Shown here: positions 1 through 11,359 of the stretch, in pieces | Numbering within the stretch: position 1 is the first letter of the stretch | Layout of the letters: every line of letters begins with the position of its first letter | NCBI GenBank assembly: GCA_002749535.1 | Contig: MZZL01000387.1 | Location: 203,249 to 267,248, forward strand | Direction of reading: 5' to 3' | Length of the DNA: 64,000 bases | Source: Apophysomyces variabilis | Taxonomy: Eukaryota; Mucoromycota; Mucoromycetes; Mucorales; Mucoraceae | The notes under the pieces: model-generated | Database searches by the model: none | Told to the model about the DNA's origin: nothing | Seen by the model: only the letters and a program-made list of their open reading frames with translations | Made by a program: the position numbers and the translations under genes

Positions 1-2164
1 ACATTCAGACCTCTGAACCAGAATAATGACACGTTTAATCACCTTAACAATCTAGCAGCTGAGGAAACTAAATTTTTCAAAACGGAATTCGAGATCCACT
101 GTGTGTTGTTAATATCCTAATTGCGAAAAAATCAGTAAAGTGTTCAGCGTATATGTTTCTGCTTCTAATAGAGTGAATATGAGCAGGGTGGACATCTGAA
201 TTACTGTGATTTATGAGTGGCATGCTCAGGTTTTCCAAATGTGTCAGGTGAATTCGCGAAATAAGACTTTACTTTTTGCAAGCGTAAGAATCTCAAAGCA
301 GTTGGGCCAGGAGACAACATTTGTATCGACACGGGACCTTGTAGTTTTCGACTCTTTCGGTAAATATTTCATGATGTTGCTGTCCTTGTATGTTTACTTG
401 CACGCCAAATATGGCACGTCGTTGACGGCCGACACTCGTCTCGGACGTTGTAGCAACCTCGTCCTTTGTCTCTAATTACGAAGCGCAGTATCTAATGAGA
501 AGCATAAGTCGTTCTGACAATAGAATCCCACTGTACGCTATAGGACTAATTTATTTAGCTTGCGATATCTTTGTTTGATGATTTATGGACAGGTTTCTTA
601 CTCTGGCTTGCAGTGTTCGTCAAAGCATATTTTGTCTGCCTTGTCCCAGGTTATATTCCAGAAAAGACAATTGTTCTCTGGAAAACACATAGCCTTATAT
701 TGCCGTCTCCTGTTTTATCAGAAAAAGGAGCTATTTTAGGCGCTACCGGCAAAACACTCGTAGTGAATCTGAAGCGTTACATTAAATTCTTGCTCAGGTT
801 AAGCATAATTCTTGACCTGACGACTGAGGCACACGTTGAGGAGAAAGAGATCAATACGTTTATTTGCTAGCAGTCATGCTTTTGTTTTACGGGAGAAAAT
901 TCCGTATAAACATCTCCTGGGCCCAAAACACTTCATCAAAGCAGTAGGTTTCGTAATTGCAAGATCGACACCATTGGGTCGAGTATCTTGTCTTCATAGA
1001 ACCATGTCGGTTTGAAAACTTGATAACTGCATGGCAATACTTAGAAACGTCTAAACATATGTGCCCAAACTGTGGATTCCTACAAGCTTCATGGCTTTCA
1101 ATCTATCTTACATTGTGGACGTTGCTGTTCATTCAAGGGAGTTGATAGTGCTGTTTGACAAGCAGAAGTAGCATTAACCAAGTCCGTATTTGTACTCCAT
1201 CTTCAATACCTACCATAACCTACATACTTCCTCGTTTCTTTTATGTTGGTCCTACGGATTGAGCAGGCTGCCAGTATAAGTACGTAATCACATGGCTTTT
1301 TTTTCGTATTGCCATCTATATGGCTTCCTATATAACTTAAATCATAGGATGATCTAGTTTAAAGAGAGTATAACAAGACCTCAATTAGTTGCAACCCGAC
1401 AACTAAAGCTACGGAAATGGCACTGCGATAAATCGCACACTGATCCAAGAGGGTCAAATCGTTGGGAGGGTAAACTCCATTGTTTAACAACAGATTTATA
1501 GCTTTCTATCCAGGGAAGCAAAGAAAGCCCTATGGTAAAATAGGGATGAAAGCAAGTTTGAACCGGATATTCATTTCCCGCTCATGCTAGTTTACTGCTG
1601 TTTCATTTGGACAAGACAAATAGGAATATCTAAGATACAGACCCACAAGCTATTAGCGGCAATCGTGTTCTCTAGCAACAGCTACACTCTTCGAGGGAAG
1701 CGTGTCCCTATTTTTAGCTCCCCTGTGCCATGGAATCGGGGAAAAGGAGATAAAAAGGAGAAGTTTAAGCCATTCGGTTGTAGTAAGGATAAGCACTTTA
1801 CGAATACCTCCCTCAAGCCAGTAAAGCCTTAAACCTGTTTACACCGTTTAGAATGACGTTTAGGAATTGATAAGTCCCGCATGTGTCAGCGTCTGGAACA
1901 GATTCATTAATAAATGTCTAAAGCATCATACCTGCAATTCAAAACATTATATACTAGGAAACTAGTTTGTTAGGTATGTGTAAAGGGTCAGGAGAAATGT
2001 TTTTCGGAATTATAAGAATAAATGCAAGCTCCTTTCGAACTTTCAGGGTGACGAACGTAAATTCTATTTAGCAGTAACGATTATTTAGCTCCTTGACTAA
2101 AATAAGTCGCTCACATATATATATATATATATGCCATAGAGCCCGTCGATGAATTTTTTTTAGC
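1..2164. other. gene-poor AT-rich stretch
   Basis: I see no convincing gene. The open frames here are short, lack recognisable motifs and do not join through plausible introns. The only structured element is a (TA)n run at about 2115-2132, directly upstream of the peptide gene at 2174, which may double as its TATA region. Confidence 0.6.
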
Positions 2165-2173
2165 TTGTTCACC

Positions 2174-2459
2174 ATGCTGTTTCAAAAGACTACCTTGGCG
2201 ATACTTCTTGTCTGTTTCTTACTCACATTTGCGGACGCCCATCGCGCTGTTGCTAACCCCTTCGAGAAACGAGATGATGGCTGTAATCTGAGCTGTGCTG
2301 GTGTCGACGATAACTGCGAGCAGGAATGCCGAAATTCTGGGGTAAACAAACAACTACGATCTGTATGCTACAAAGGTCACTGTTACTGCGGGTTTACACC
2401 AGTAAGTTAATGACATACACACATGCACAAAACTTTTAATTTTCCTTTCCTCGTAGTAA
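2174..2459 (+). CDS. small secreted cysteine-rich peptide, CS-alpha-beta (defensin-like)
   Basis: Predicted 76-residue precursor. The ATG at 2174 opens a hydrophobic signal peptide (residues 1-22, ending near ADA), then a short propeptide ending in Lys-Arg (Kex2-type site), then a mature part of about 40 residues with seven Cys. Cys 2-7 follow C-x6-C-x3-C-x12-C-x4-C-x-C, the CxxxC...CxC signature of CS-alpha-beta peptides; one extra Cys lies three residues before. The first exon ends at 2401 at a GTAAGT donor; an acceptor at 2456 puts a TAA stop directly after it (intron 2402-2456, 55 nt). Without splicing the frame stops two codons later, so the protein is nearly the same. A (TA)n tract lies 42 nt upstream. 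Known relatives are antimicrobial or signalling peptides; the target here is unknown. The odd Cys number leaves one Cys unpaired or dimerising. Confidence 0.7.
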
Positions 2460-3549
2460 AAAGTCATAATAGTTGACAGCAAGATTCTGGCTGTTTCGTC
2501 TTACATTACTGTAATAAAAGGTTTTCTGCCACATTGCTAATTCTGATCTAGAGAGAGGGAAAACATCTGATATTCAACCATGGATAAAATTGATAGCACC
2601 AAAAGGTTCATGAATAGCTGGAAAATCAAGCTAACACCAAAGATTTGACTGTATAAGACATAGTTGGATACTTTAGCACCTACAATAACATTAAGCTGAA
2701 GATCAATGAAATAGCTAAGGAAGCCATTCCCAAACGTGCCTGGCACAGGCTAGCTTCTACAAAACCGCGTAAAGGGCAATGAACTCTAAAAGCATAACTA
2801 CGCAACTTCGTGAGAGTAGCTTGAAAATTTGTGAATCAAACGGGATTAGCAACCAATATGGTTCGTTGTGGATATACTACTTCGTCAAAACGTAGCACTA
2901 CTTTATTTTCTATGAAGTGGGATTAATGCTCACAATAAAAAATGTTTGGCACGATGTACATGGTAGGGTTATAGGATTCTCAGGTTTGGCTATGTTGCTT
3001 CGAATTGAAAATTTCGTGACATAGTTCCTTTGCAATGTTTATTTGCTTTCTTTGGATGACTGGCGGTATGCTAAAGATATCTATAACATAGATTGTCTAG
3101 ACAGTTCAATGAAGAAAATATTGCGGAATGTGCACTTTGGTAGAGGTATGATTGTTCATGATGCCAGATCATTGCAAAGTGCGACTGCAAGGATTAGTTC
3201 TGTGGATCAATTATCAAACGATTATGAGCCCAATATATCTGTACCGCGTAGGGAACCAGGCTAATGAGCAACAGGTGCTACGATACCTTATCTGTTTTTC
3301 TTTCTTCGGTCAAAGAACGATAATACAAGGTCGAAGCCAAAAAAAAAGAATAAAGGTGAGGCGAAAAAAGACTAATTCTACGCACCTAGAAAGGAAAAGA
3401 AAGGGAGAAAACACAACAAAAAGAAAAAAAGAAAGAAAGAAAGAACTCAGTATGACATCTGTACTCAATCTTAATATATAGCCTGAGTGAATATTAACTT
3501 TTTTGAACGTCTAATAGAGCCTTTTTTGGTAACGATTACGTTTTCGATA
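2460..3549. other. no gene seen
   Basis: Only short frames without motifs. A purine-rich run (GAAA repeats) lies at about 3345-3445 and explains the Lys/Arg-rich open frame there. Confidence 0.5.
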
Positions 3550-4125
3550 CGTTATAAAAAGCTGTATCGCCATTTTCTTTCTCTTGCTTTTGCAGCTTTT
3601 CATTCCTTCTTAAAATTGTTGGATATCCATTAGTTACAATTTTAGCTGATGCTTAAATCCGCAAAGAAAGCATTATCGTTTCTATTTGCCTTCATCATTT
3701 AACATCTTGTTTAACTAGCAATGCATCATTGTCAGATCCAAACCAATCGAGTTAATTGCAATCTTTCTGCTCACTTTTCTTTTCCATTGAAATAGATAGG
3801 ACTAGCTTTCCGAGCACTAGTGTTTCGTCGCTTAAACCTATCTTTAATTAGCGCTATAGATGTACTAGGTAAAACAATGGTGGACCAGGTATCAATTGAA
3901 TATTAGATAATCATACTGATTACGCTTTTTATTCTGTTCTAAACCTGAAAAGGAGTGTGAAACGGTCAGATATGATAACGCCATCAACCGATTGATTCTT
4001 TTTATCCATCTATGCTTTGAATTGCAAATGAATTTTTTTGTATTTTTTACTCTTTCTGTTTTCAAATTTTTATCATGACATATTTACACGGTGTAAAATC
4101 AACGCCATGGATATTGTTCGATAGC
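3550..4125 (+). repeat. direct repeat, copy 1 (diverged, ~570 bp)
   Basis: Collinear by eye with 7245-7825. Shared landmarks in order: a TATAAA-like start, a CTTGCTTTTRCAG pyrimidine tract, AAATTGTTRGATA, a CTTCATCATTT block, AAACAATGGTKGA, AAACGGTCAGATMTAATAAC, ATCTATGCTTTKAATTGCAAA, GACATATTTA and CATGGATATTGTT. No reading frame is conserved between the copies, so this is not obviously a coding duplication. The two copies flank about 3.1 kb, like ancient long terminal repeats or a segmental duplication. Confidence 0.7.
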
Positions 4126-4948
4126 AATCCGCTACAAAATGTCGACTCTCTTAAAATTCCACCGTCGATAACTCCAGCATTTTCTCATCTTGAAGTTCGT
4201 TCACAGTATGCAGCTCGGCAATAAGATCAATCTTGCGCCCAGAAATATGCTTGATAGTTTTTCCGTGCTCATGCTCATTAAGATCACGGTCATATTATGT
4301 GGAGCCATTTGCCGGCTCACCACTACTGCAAACTTTGTGGGTAAGAATAGGCTTAGCTAATCCTGGCGTTTGACTTACACCCGCAACTTCACCAGACCAA
4401 CACCGCGAAGATCGTCTGGACTACATTTTTCAATAGACAAAGTACACTAATTCGCTCTTCTTCCCCGTCCACTCACCGAATTCGACTTCTTTCACCCTTA
4501 TTGAAAATATAACTAGTATTAGAAAGATGTATAGCCAATCCTTCTCAAATAGCACTCACATCTTCTTGAAATGTCACACAATTTTAGGCCGTCGCTGAAC
4601 ATCACAGACGGGCATCGACTCTCTAAGAGCTCCACCTTCTTCCTCACAACCGCCAAACGCACTCCACTCGTGCCACTTGTCGTACATATCTGGAAGGCAA
4701 TTAAAATGATTCTGATCTACACATTTTCGTCAACAAACCTGCTTCATACTCGCAACTGCTGCCTCGACAATCCTCTCATCAACTTTGAATAACTACTGTC
4801 CATAGGCCTTCGCTTAGTCGACTGTGATCTTGGGAGGTAAACTGATGATGCATTAATCAAATTGACAATCCAGACAAAGAGGCACTAGAATGCAACAATG
4901 AGAAGGCAGATGCGCTTTTTTATGATTCAGTTACTGGAGATGCGTTTT
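4126..4948. other. no gene seen
   Basis: Internal part of the interval between the two direct repeats; no frame with recognisable motifs. Confidence 0.5.
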
Positions 4949-5013
4949 ACGTATGTACCCCCACTAATTCAACTGATTTACGGGCGTGCAGGAATTAGTG
5001 GGGGTACATACGT
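4949..5013. repeat. perfect 22-bp inverted repeat with 21-nt spacer
   Basis: Arms 4949-4970 and 4992-5013 are exact reverse complements (arm core TACCCCCACTAATTC) around a 21-nt spacer. They would form a very stable hairpin in DNA or RNA. No flanking target-site duplication was found by eye. Confidence 0.9.
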
Positions 5014-5154
5014 GCGTGCCATGACATTAGCTGTGACGGGTACATGTGAGTGTGCAAGTGTAGACCTGGAGCGCGGGCGCGAGGTAGGTACTGTATGTCG
5101 AGGGATTTGGTCTGCCTTGGCAGCCCGTTGTTCCACTTGTTCGCTACATAATAC

Positions 5155-5420
5155 TCCATTCCATTCAGCATCCGATCCATTCTTCCATCCTTCATTTCAT
5201 CTACGATCCAATCTTTTATCAAAATCGCCAGTTGATTCTCCCATCTAGTCCACCATTCAATCCTTCATTCAGAGCGGCATTAGAGCATCCATTTAAACCT
5301 TCACCTATGCTGTTATCCATATTAGCATTTAATCCATTACCGAAATTTCCTTCCACATCTGTTATCCAGTTGTTCGTCCAATCCATCATTCAGACCGCTA
5401 TCTGGATATATGTTCGCTTT
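5155..5420 (+). repeat. degenerate CCATTC/ATCCATT-type simple repeat
   Basis: Irregular tandem pattern of motifs such as CCATTCA, ATCCATT and TTCATTC spread over about 260 bp. It looks like an old minisatellite and produces spurious open frames rich in Pro, Ser and His. Confidence 0.55.
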
Positions 5421-5600
5421 TGCGCGCAAGGCTTTTTCCAACCTGCTTTCTACCCCATCGTCCGGTTTTAAAGCAAAGGGATCGTCATTGAGGGAGGATT
5501 TGGATAGAGTAACGGAAGAAGGAGTGAAAGTTGCCTGAGGTAGATCGAAGGTGCTGAGAAAATCTAGTACACGAGAGGCTGTTTTTGGGGAAAGGGGTGG

Positions 5601-6465
5601 GTGGGAATCACCAACGGTGTCCTCGCCATCTTCTTCCTCATTTTACAAGTGTCTATACGCGTTCCACCCAACGTTGGCCCAGGACCGGATGGCTATACTA
5701 TTGATGATCGCAATTTTGCAAGCATGACAAAAGGATTTATTTGTCCACAATGCGATTCACAGCGTGTCGACATTGCTGCATTACAACGTCAATACCGCGA
5801 ATCTGATAAACGATACTTGCGCCCAATTCGGCGATTTTCCCGCTGATTGTGGATATGCAACCATCAATCGTCATATTATTGCTCAACATTGTAAATATGA
5901 CTGCGACAATACCTCTGAGCTTTCAGATCTTGAAGGATCAAGTTTATGTATTGGATGTGGTAGAAGCTTTCCGATACAAGATCTTGATAACCATCGATTA
6001 ACTTATCCTGGACTCGATGATGTATTAGCAACAACATGGAATCTTCCTTTTGTCGGCTATCATCTAGCAACACCTAAAGTCATTATTGGTCTTGTTGGAT
6101 GGGATATTGATACAATTACTGATCAATTACGAGAACGGCGAATTTGGAAACATCCAAATGTGATAAGTAGAACAATTCAACAATTAAAAGACTCTCGCTT
6201 TTTTACCTTGGCTACCACTACTACTACCAACCTGCGCCCTACCACAGCAGTGGATAAATCTGATTACGACGATGCTGCTGACCACTTATCTTTTGCTGCA
6301 GTTTTCAACGTTCCAGAGTATTTGTGTTTCCTGACTATTGCTCATACCGAAGTAGAAACGCTTAGGACGCAGCGATCGATTATAACGGGCAGTAACAAAC
6401 GCATGCCTGAGGCTGCAGAAGCCTGTGGAAAGGCTCTCTGTGAAAATAGCAATCCAAGCTTTTGA
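5601..6465 (+). pseudogene. decayed gene for an unknown zinc-finger-like protein
   Basis: Two open frames in different phases read as one protein. The first (about 5601-5846) contains FICPQCDSQ and ends with a stop. The second (about 5764-6465) contains RHIIAQHC, then CIGCGRSFPIQDLDNHR (a possible C2HC/C2H2 finger), followed by about 150 residues without a known motif. The second frame has no ATG before this region and I see no GT-AG pair that would join them, so a frameshift between about 5764 and 5860 is the simplest reading. It sits between two ~570-bp direct repeats. It could instead be an active gene with an unusual intron or a sequencing error. Function unknown. Confidence 0.45.
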
Positions 6466-6853
6466 GCATTAGCGAAGGAAAAAGACTAGAAAGATGACTA
6501 TGAGCATCTTTGTAACAAGAACACCAACGAACACATCATTAGCAAAGCCGTGCTGAACTTGTAACTTAGAACAACACGTTTACAACTTTGTCTCAAGATT
6601 TGTACTATAATTTATATTGATGAATAAAAACATTCGGAATGCAATAAATTGCAAAGTAGCGAAGCAGCAGGCATTAACAAAAAAAAATAGAGACCTCTTT
6701 TCCTTATATTTGTGTCGAATCAATTGCAAAAAGCTCATACACAGTTGTAATCCAGGACATATGAAATATATTGGATACCGGTTACCTCTGCAAACACAAA
6801 TGATCTTTGTACATGAATTGGATTGCGGTAATCAGACTGTAAAGTATCACTTT
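6466..6853. other. no gene seen
   Basis: Short spacer after the decayed ORF. The open frame at 6617-6949 covers it but shows no domain and runs into the adjacent hairpin, which supplies its Asp-Glu-Pro repeats. Confidence 0.5.
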
Positions 6854-6935
6854 GGGGAATTTTTCGTCGGATTCGTCGGGTCACCTTTAGCTAACGACGA
6901 ACCTGACGAACCTGACGAACCCGACGTAAATTTCC
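6854..6935. repeat. imperfect inverted repeat with CGTCGG/GACGAAC arms
   Basis: The left arm 6854-6879 (GGGGAATTTTTCGTCGG...) is mirrored by the right arm 6911-6935 (...CCGACGTAAATTTCCC), with about 20 of 26 positions matching. The loop side of the right arm carries three GACGAACCT-like repeats. The form suggests a small foldback element or a transposon end; no transposase is nearby. Confidence 0.6.
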
Positions 6936-7244
6936 CACATTGTATCTGAATGCATTGGTATCCTGGTGAAAGGAAGGATTAATTGACTATGGGTACGTCG
7001 GTCTCGTACCGTTGCCAATCGTTTCAATAACAAATGTTGCTACAGCAGTACGATCTGATAAATTGCCTAGCAATGCATAGACCCTGAGGTAGCAAGACCC
7101 GTTTTGTAAAAGAAAAAATACAAAAAAAGGAAAGAAACGAATCAATACAATGCTTGTATTCAAGTCAGCAATTACAGATTAAATAGAGAGGAGCATTTCA
7201 AACATCTACTACGACGGTGCCACGTAAAAATTACGTCTTTGAGA

Positions 7245-7825
7245 GAGTATAAAGGAGTAGATTGTCCATTCTTTTTTCTCTTGCTTTTACAGTTTTCATG
7301 CCATCTTGAAATTGTTAGATACCTTTTAGCTACAATTTTACTATATGCTTGTATCCCATCAAAGAAACATTACCATCTTTGTTCGGCTTCATCATTTCAT
7401 TATTTTGTTTAATTGAAAATCTACCGTTGTCCGGCCGAAACTGATCCAGCTTTTTCACGATTTCTATGCTTATTTTTTTTCCCTTAAGAAAAATAGGAAT
7501 AGCTTTTGGCGTATTAGTGTTTTGCGATTTATATTGGGTTCATATACCGCTACATATGCAGCAGGTGAAACAATGGTTGATCTTGGTATCGCTTTAACGT
7601 TAGACAAGCATTCAGATTACGTTTGGATTCTCTGCTGAAATTGAAACGGATTATAAAACGGTCAGATCTAATAACTCCATCGAGCGTTTATGTGTTTTAT
7701 TTATCTATGCTTTTAATTGCAAACGGTTCTTTTCTTTCATTGTTTGTTCATTCTATTTTTACTTTTTATCAAGACATATTTATCCAATAACAAAGTATAG
7801 CATGGATATTGTTAAATAATTGTTC
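7245..7825 (+). repeat. direct repeat, copy 2 (diverged, ~570 bp)
   Basis: Collinear partner of 3550-4125, in the same orientation and with the same order of shared blocks, including GAGTATAAAGG at the start and CATGGATATTGTT at the end. Similarity is clear but patchy, so the duplication is old. Confidence 0.7.
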
Positions 7826-8943
7826 ACTATTAGTAGTGATGCTTACGAAAAATTCACATATAAAACATGGCATTCTTATTCCAGCAAGCAGCCATCGTTA
7901 ACTAGATGCTTACAATAAGTTTTGAGACTCTGCTTTTATTTAACAGGCAAATCAAAGAAAAGAAAGAAAGAAAGGGATAATCCCAGTATCCAAACTTGGA
8001 TCGGCAGCCTAGTGTAGCAATAGTCGCTTTCAAAGGCTCTCGGTATTAATTCGTACGAAATCTTCTTTGGTATGTTTGATTTTCTATGCTTTAGCGTTGA
8101 GTACCTTTGTTTAATCGATAAATGCTTAAAGCTTTTTTCCCGGTCGATTTGCATGCCTACTTTGTAAACGCATAATGTAGACATTGTAAATTCTTATCAT
8201 AACATAAAAATTAAACGAAACGATTAAAATAGAAAGACTAAAGACTGTTAACGTTGCAAGGAAACACAAATACTGTGGAACGTTGAAAACTGCAACTGTG
8301 TCATTCTATATGATATTCCAAAAATTCATCGATGATGTTACTATGAGCAAATCCACAACTAATCGTATCGGTTGCTAATCCCGTTTGATTCAACGATCTT
8401 TTAAACATAACGTCGCTAATTCGGTCAATGACGAGCGACAATGGAGTGCAGACAGCTCCGTTGTTTAGCTGTAATAACATCATTTTGTACCAGTGAACCG
8501 AGGGAGTAACTGTAATGTGAACGAATGAGCACAAGTTACGTATATAGATAGGTTGCCTTGCTCTCTGGTGATACGAAACATAAACAAATATGTCGGCGCT
8601 TATAGTTTAGTTTCAGCGGATGCGCGGACAGTAACAGAGTCGTCATGCAGAACAAAAAGTTCACATAACACTGCTTTATCGATTCTTTCCCTTTACACAC
8701 GATAAATACGTCTTTTACTGCTTTTCCATGTTTTCCCTTGTTGCGTTCAAACGCGCTCTGACATTAAAAACGCGGTGACGCGATCAAAAAAAAGGAAAAG
8801 GAAGAAAAAACCGCAGTTACTTTCTCTTATTGCTTTTCTTCTCGTTTCTTCTTGTTTTTTCTTTCCGTGCAGAGAATGGTAAGTTTGTAATGCAACATGT
8901 AAACAGTTAAATCTGAGTAAACGTACGTAAACCTGTGCAGCAC
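7826..8943. other. no gene seen
   Basis: Frames on both strands are short and motif-free, including the 77-residue minus-strand frame at 8301-8534. Confidence 0.5.
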
Positions 8944-9055
8944 GTTTGGTCCTTTGATCGGTGTGATTCGCATTGTTACTTTCCGTAATCTGAATTGGTA
9001 CACGGTTGCGGTAAGACATGATTCGGAATTGGGCATGTCCTTCAAAAGTAAGTTC
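8944..9055 (+). repeat. 112-bp direct repeat, copy 1
   Basis: Nearly identical to 9123-9234 (offset 179 bp). Both contain ATTCGCATTGTTACTTTCCG and end with CCTTCAAAAGTAAGTTCC, which looks like a splice donor. Confidence 0.85.
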
Positions 9056-9122
9056 CTTTAGTTCAAACCGTAAAACGAATCAACCTAATATCAAAAATAT
9101 ACACAAACACATGTAGGTGATG

Positions 9123-9234
9123 GTTGGGTCCTTGGATCGGTGCGATTCGCATTGTTACTTTCCGTGATCTGAATTGGTACATGGCTGCGGTAAGGCGTGA
9201 TTGGGGTTGGGCATGCCCTTCAAAAGTAAGTTCC
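9123..9234 (+). repeat. 112-bp direct repeat, copy 2
   Basis: Second copy of 8944-9055, differing by scattered substitutions and one single-base indel. The substitutions show no third-position bias that would point to coding constraint. Confidence 0.85.
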
Positions 9235-11278
9235 TGACGTGCTTGGGAATCCGTTGGTTTGGCCTCTCGCCCTATGAAGGTTCAGTAATGGACTGCACCA
9301 CTTGTTTCTTTGTGGGGCAAGACTGTCCATCGACTGAACCATAAATAGACTGAAAGGGAACAAGACGGTTGTCGGCATTGGAAACGGAAATTGAACATGG
9401 AAGCCCACTGCCAACCGCATTAAGACGGCTGCTTGGCTATGAAGGTTCATAAGGGGGAGCAATCCATATCGCATAAGGCTTTCTGCATCGGGATCTGGTG
9501 TTTGTTGTTTGGTACGGGGCTGCAGGGCTCTTGATGACTTGCTTTCCAAGAGCTATCGGTCAGACGGCTGTCCGACTAAACACGCATTAGTGAAGATGAG
9601 GACTGCTGCCGATCCAAGGACTGAACCGTGGTGTATACAGGAATCATGCAAAAGGTATTTCCTATATAGCACATTTTTGCTACGACAATACTGATTTGTA
9701 TGTTTTGTTTATATAGCAGTTGATGCAACAACAGCATTGCGGAATCTGTTCTCTCCTCGAAAGGGCGGCATATCGGCTATGGTTTACATTTTTTGATTTC
9801 CATGCCAGGGTTGCGGCAATAGTAGTGTTAGACTAAATAAAAGGTAAAGTACAACTTGTTAGTTAGTATGATTGTAAGATATAATATTCCACTATACTTT
9901 TCGTTGTCTATCTACAGTAAATGTGTTTGTGATTATGGGAAACATAAGATTGGACAGCTGTGTGTGTATTAATCGACGTTCATAAAAAGTGCCAGCATTG
10001 TAGCGCATGTCCCATATATGCATTCTAATTGTAACGATTTTTCTTTTGACTAACGAATATTAAAGACGAAAGCACCTTATCGTTAGATCCTTTATATGCG
10101 TATCCAGTTAACATATGTAGCATGTGCACGTCTGAAATTGTACTGGATATAAACGTTCAGACGAATAAAGAAGATCCAAAAATTCAGAGATTTGGGACGT
10201 TTGCTAGGAAAAAGGATGTCAATCATAACTTGACTTGAAAAGAAGTTTTTAGTAGACGATCTAAAGGGCTAGAATGAAGGAAAATAAGTTGCTTTTATAT
10301 ACCGCCAATATTACCGACTCGTGCCTTTTCTTATGCTATGCTCCAGTCAAAGCGGCCTCTGCAGAAATAGACGCCATGCTTTTACAACAAAAAAAATTCT
10401 ATTTGGCATGACATAGCGGTTATCACAAGCAATAGTTGAAAAAGATTGGCGTAAAGATGAGTAAAACGGGATTCGCTTTTGTCGAATCTCCCATCAAATC
10501 ACACGATTTGAAGATTGGCTCAAACTGATCTTTGGTCGTATCCTTGATCTGATATAACCGTGCAAGATCACCAATGAAGATAGGCGAAAGTAACAAACAA
10601 CAAAGTAAAGACAAACGACAAATGATGTCTATCGTGTTTTCTATTTTGGATATTTATACTAACTGCTTTGCTGTAAGCTTGACGGGATGTATGTCATGGA
10701 GAGTTGCACTTGGAGTACACTTTTATAAAGCGTGAGTCATATTGAGCGTTCGTGTTACCAATCGATAATGTGGAACGTGCGTATTCCGAAAGCAGCAAAA
10801 GGATACGACACTTTGCTCGAGAAAAAAAAAAAAAAAAGACGCTGTCGTTTTCGTAAAGTCGATTCACAGCTACTGTTTTGGACGCGAGTTGCCAATCAAG
10901 CTGGAATATAGAAATTGTAAAGGAACAGAAGTAAAAGATAAAAGTGTGCGAGGGAATTCGATGATGTTTATTTTTCACAAACTATCCAAACTATTTATAC
11001 GTATGATATTTCTATAATTTTCTACGAAGCTGAAGATGCGAGAAGTATCTAGGAACTTCTTGGAAACCAACCGCAACTTCGAGAACTTCTTGCAAGGCTT
11101 CAGCAAAAAGAACCTTTGCGTTCATGCGCCGATTCCGGCTCCGACAAAAGTCGATAACCGAGAGTACTTCTTGTAGTTCATGACATTTTTGGAAGAGGGC
11201 TGAAGATTACCATCCTAAGCTCTTGACCGTGATTGGCGGAACAGTTTGTGTTACGACACGACAACCGCAACAAAAGTT
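9235..11278. other. no gene seen
   Basis: A 109-residue minus-strand frame (9220-9549) lies in a locally GC-richer patch but has no recognisable domain. The remainder is AT-rich with short frames only. A run of A residues lies near 10823-10837. Confidence 0.45.
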
Positions 11279-11359
11279 GCAGACTGAGAGATTCGAACTC
11301 TCGCCACTTTCGTGAGTACGACCTGAACGTACCGCCTTAGACCACTCGGCCAAATCTGC
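11279..11359 (-). tRNA. tRNA-Leu (anticodon CAG)
   Basis: The minus strand folds into a complete 81-nt class II tRNA. A 7-bp acceptor stem pairs GCAGATT with AGTCTGC (one G-T pair). The D arm begins TGGCCGAGTGG (A box). The anticodon stem GTACG/CGTAC carries loop TTCAGGT with anticodon CAG. A long variable arm follows, then T stem GAGAG/CTCTC around TTCGAAT (B box). There is no intron. A TTTT run a few bases after the 3' end is the RNA polymerase III terminator. Identity as Leu follows from the anticodon and the long variable arm. Confidence 0.95.

Noticed and set aside
3550..7825. Intact LTR retrotransposon
   Set aside because: No gag, protease, reverse transcriptase, RNase H or integrase motif between the repeats, and the repeats are strongly diverged.
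9220..9549. 109-residue minus-strand frame in a GC-richer patch
   Set aside because: No domain, no splice support and overlap with the 112-bp repeat; not called a gene.
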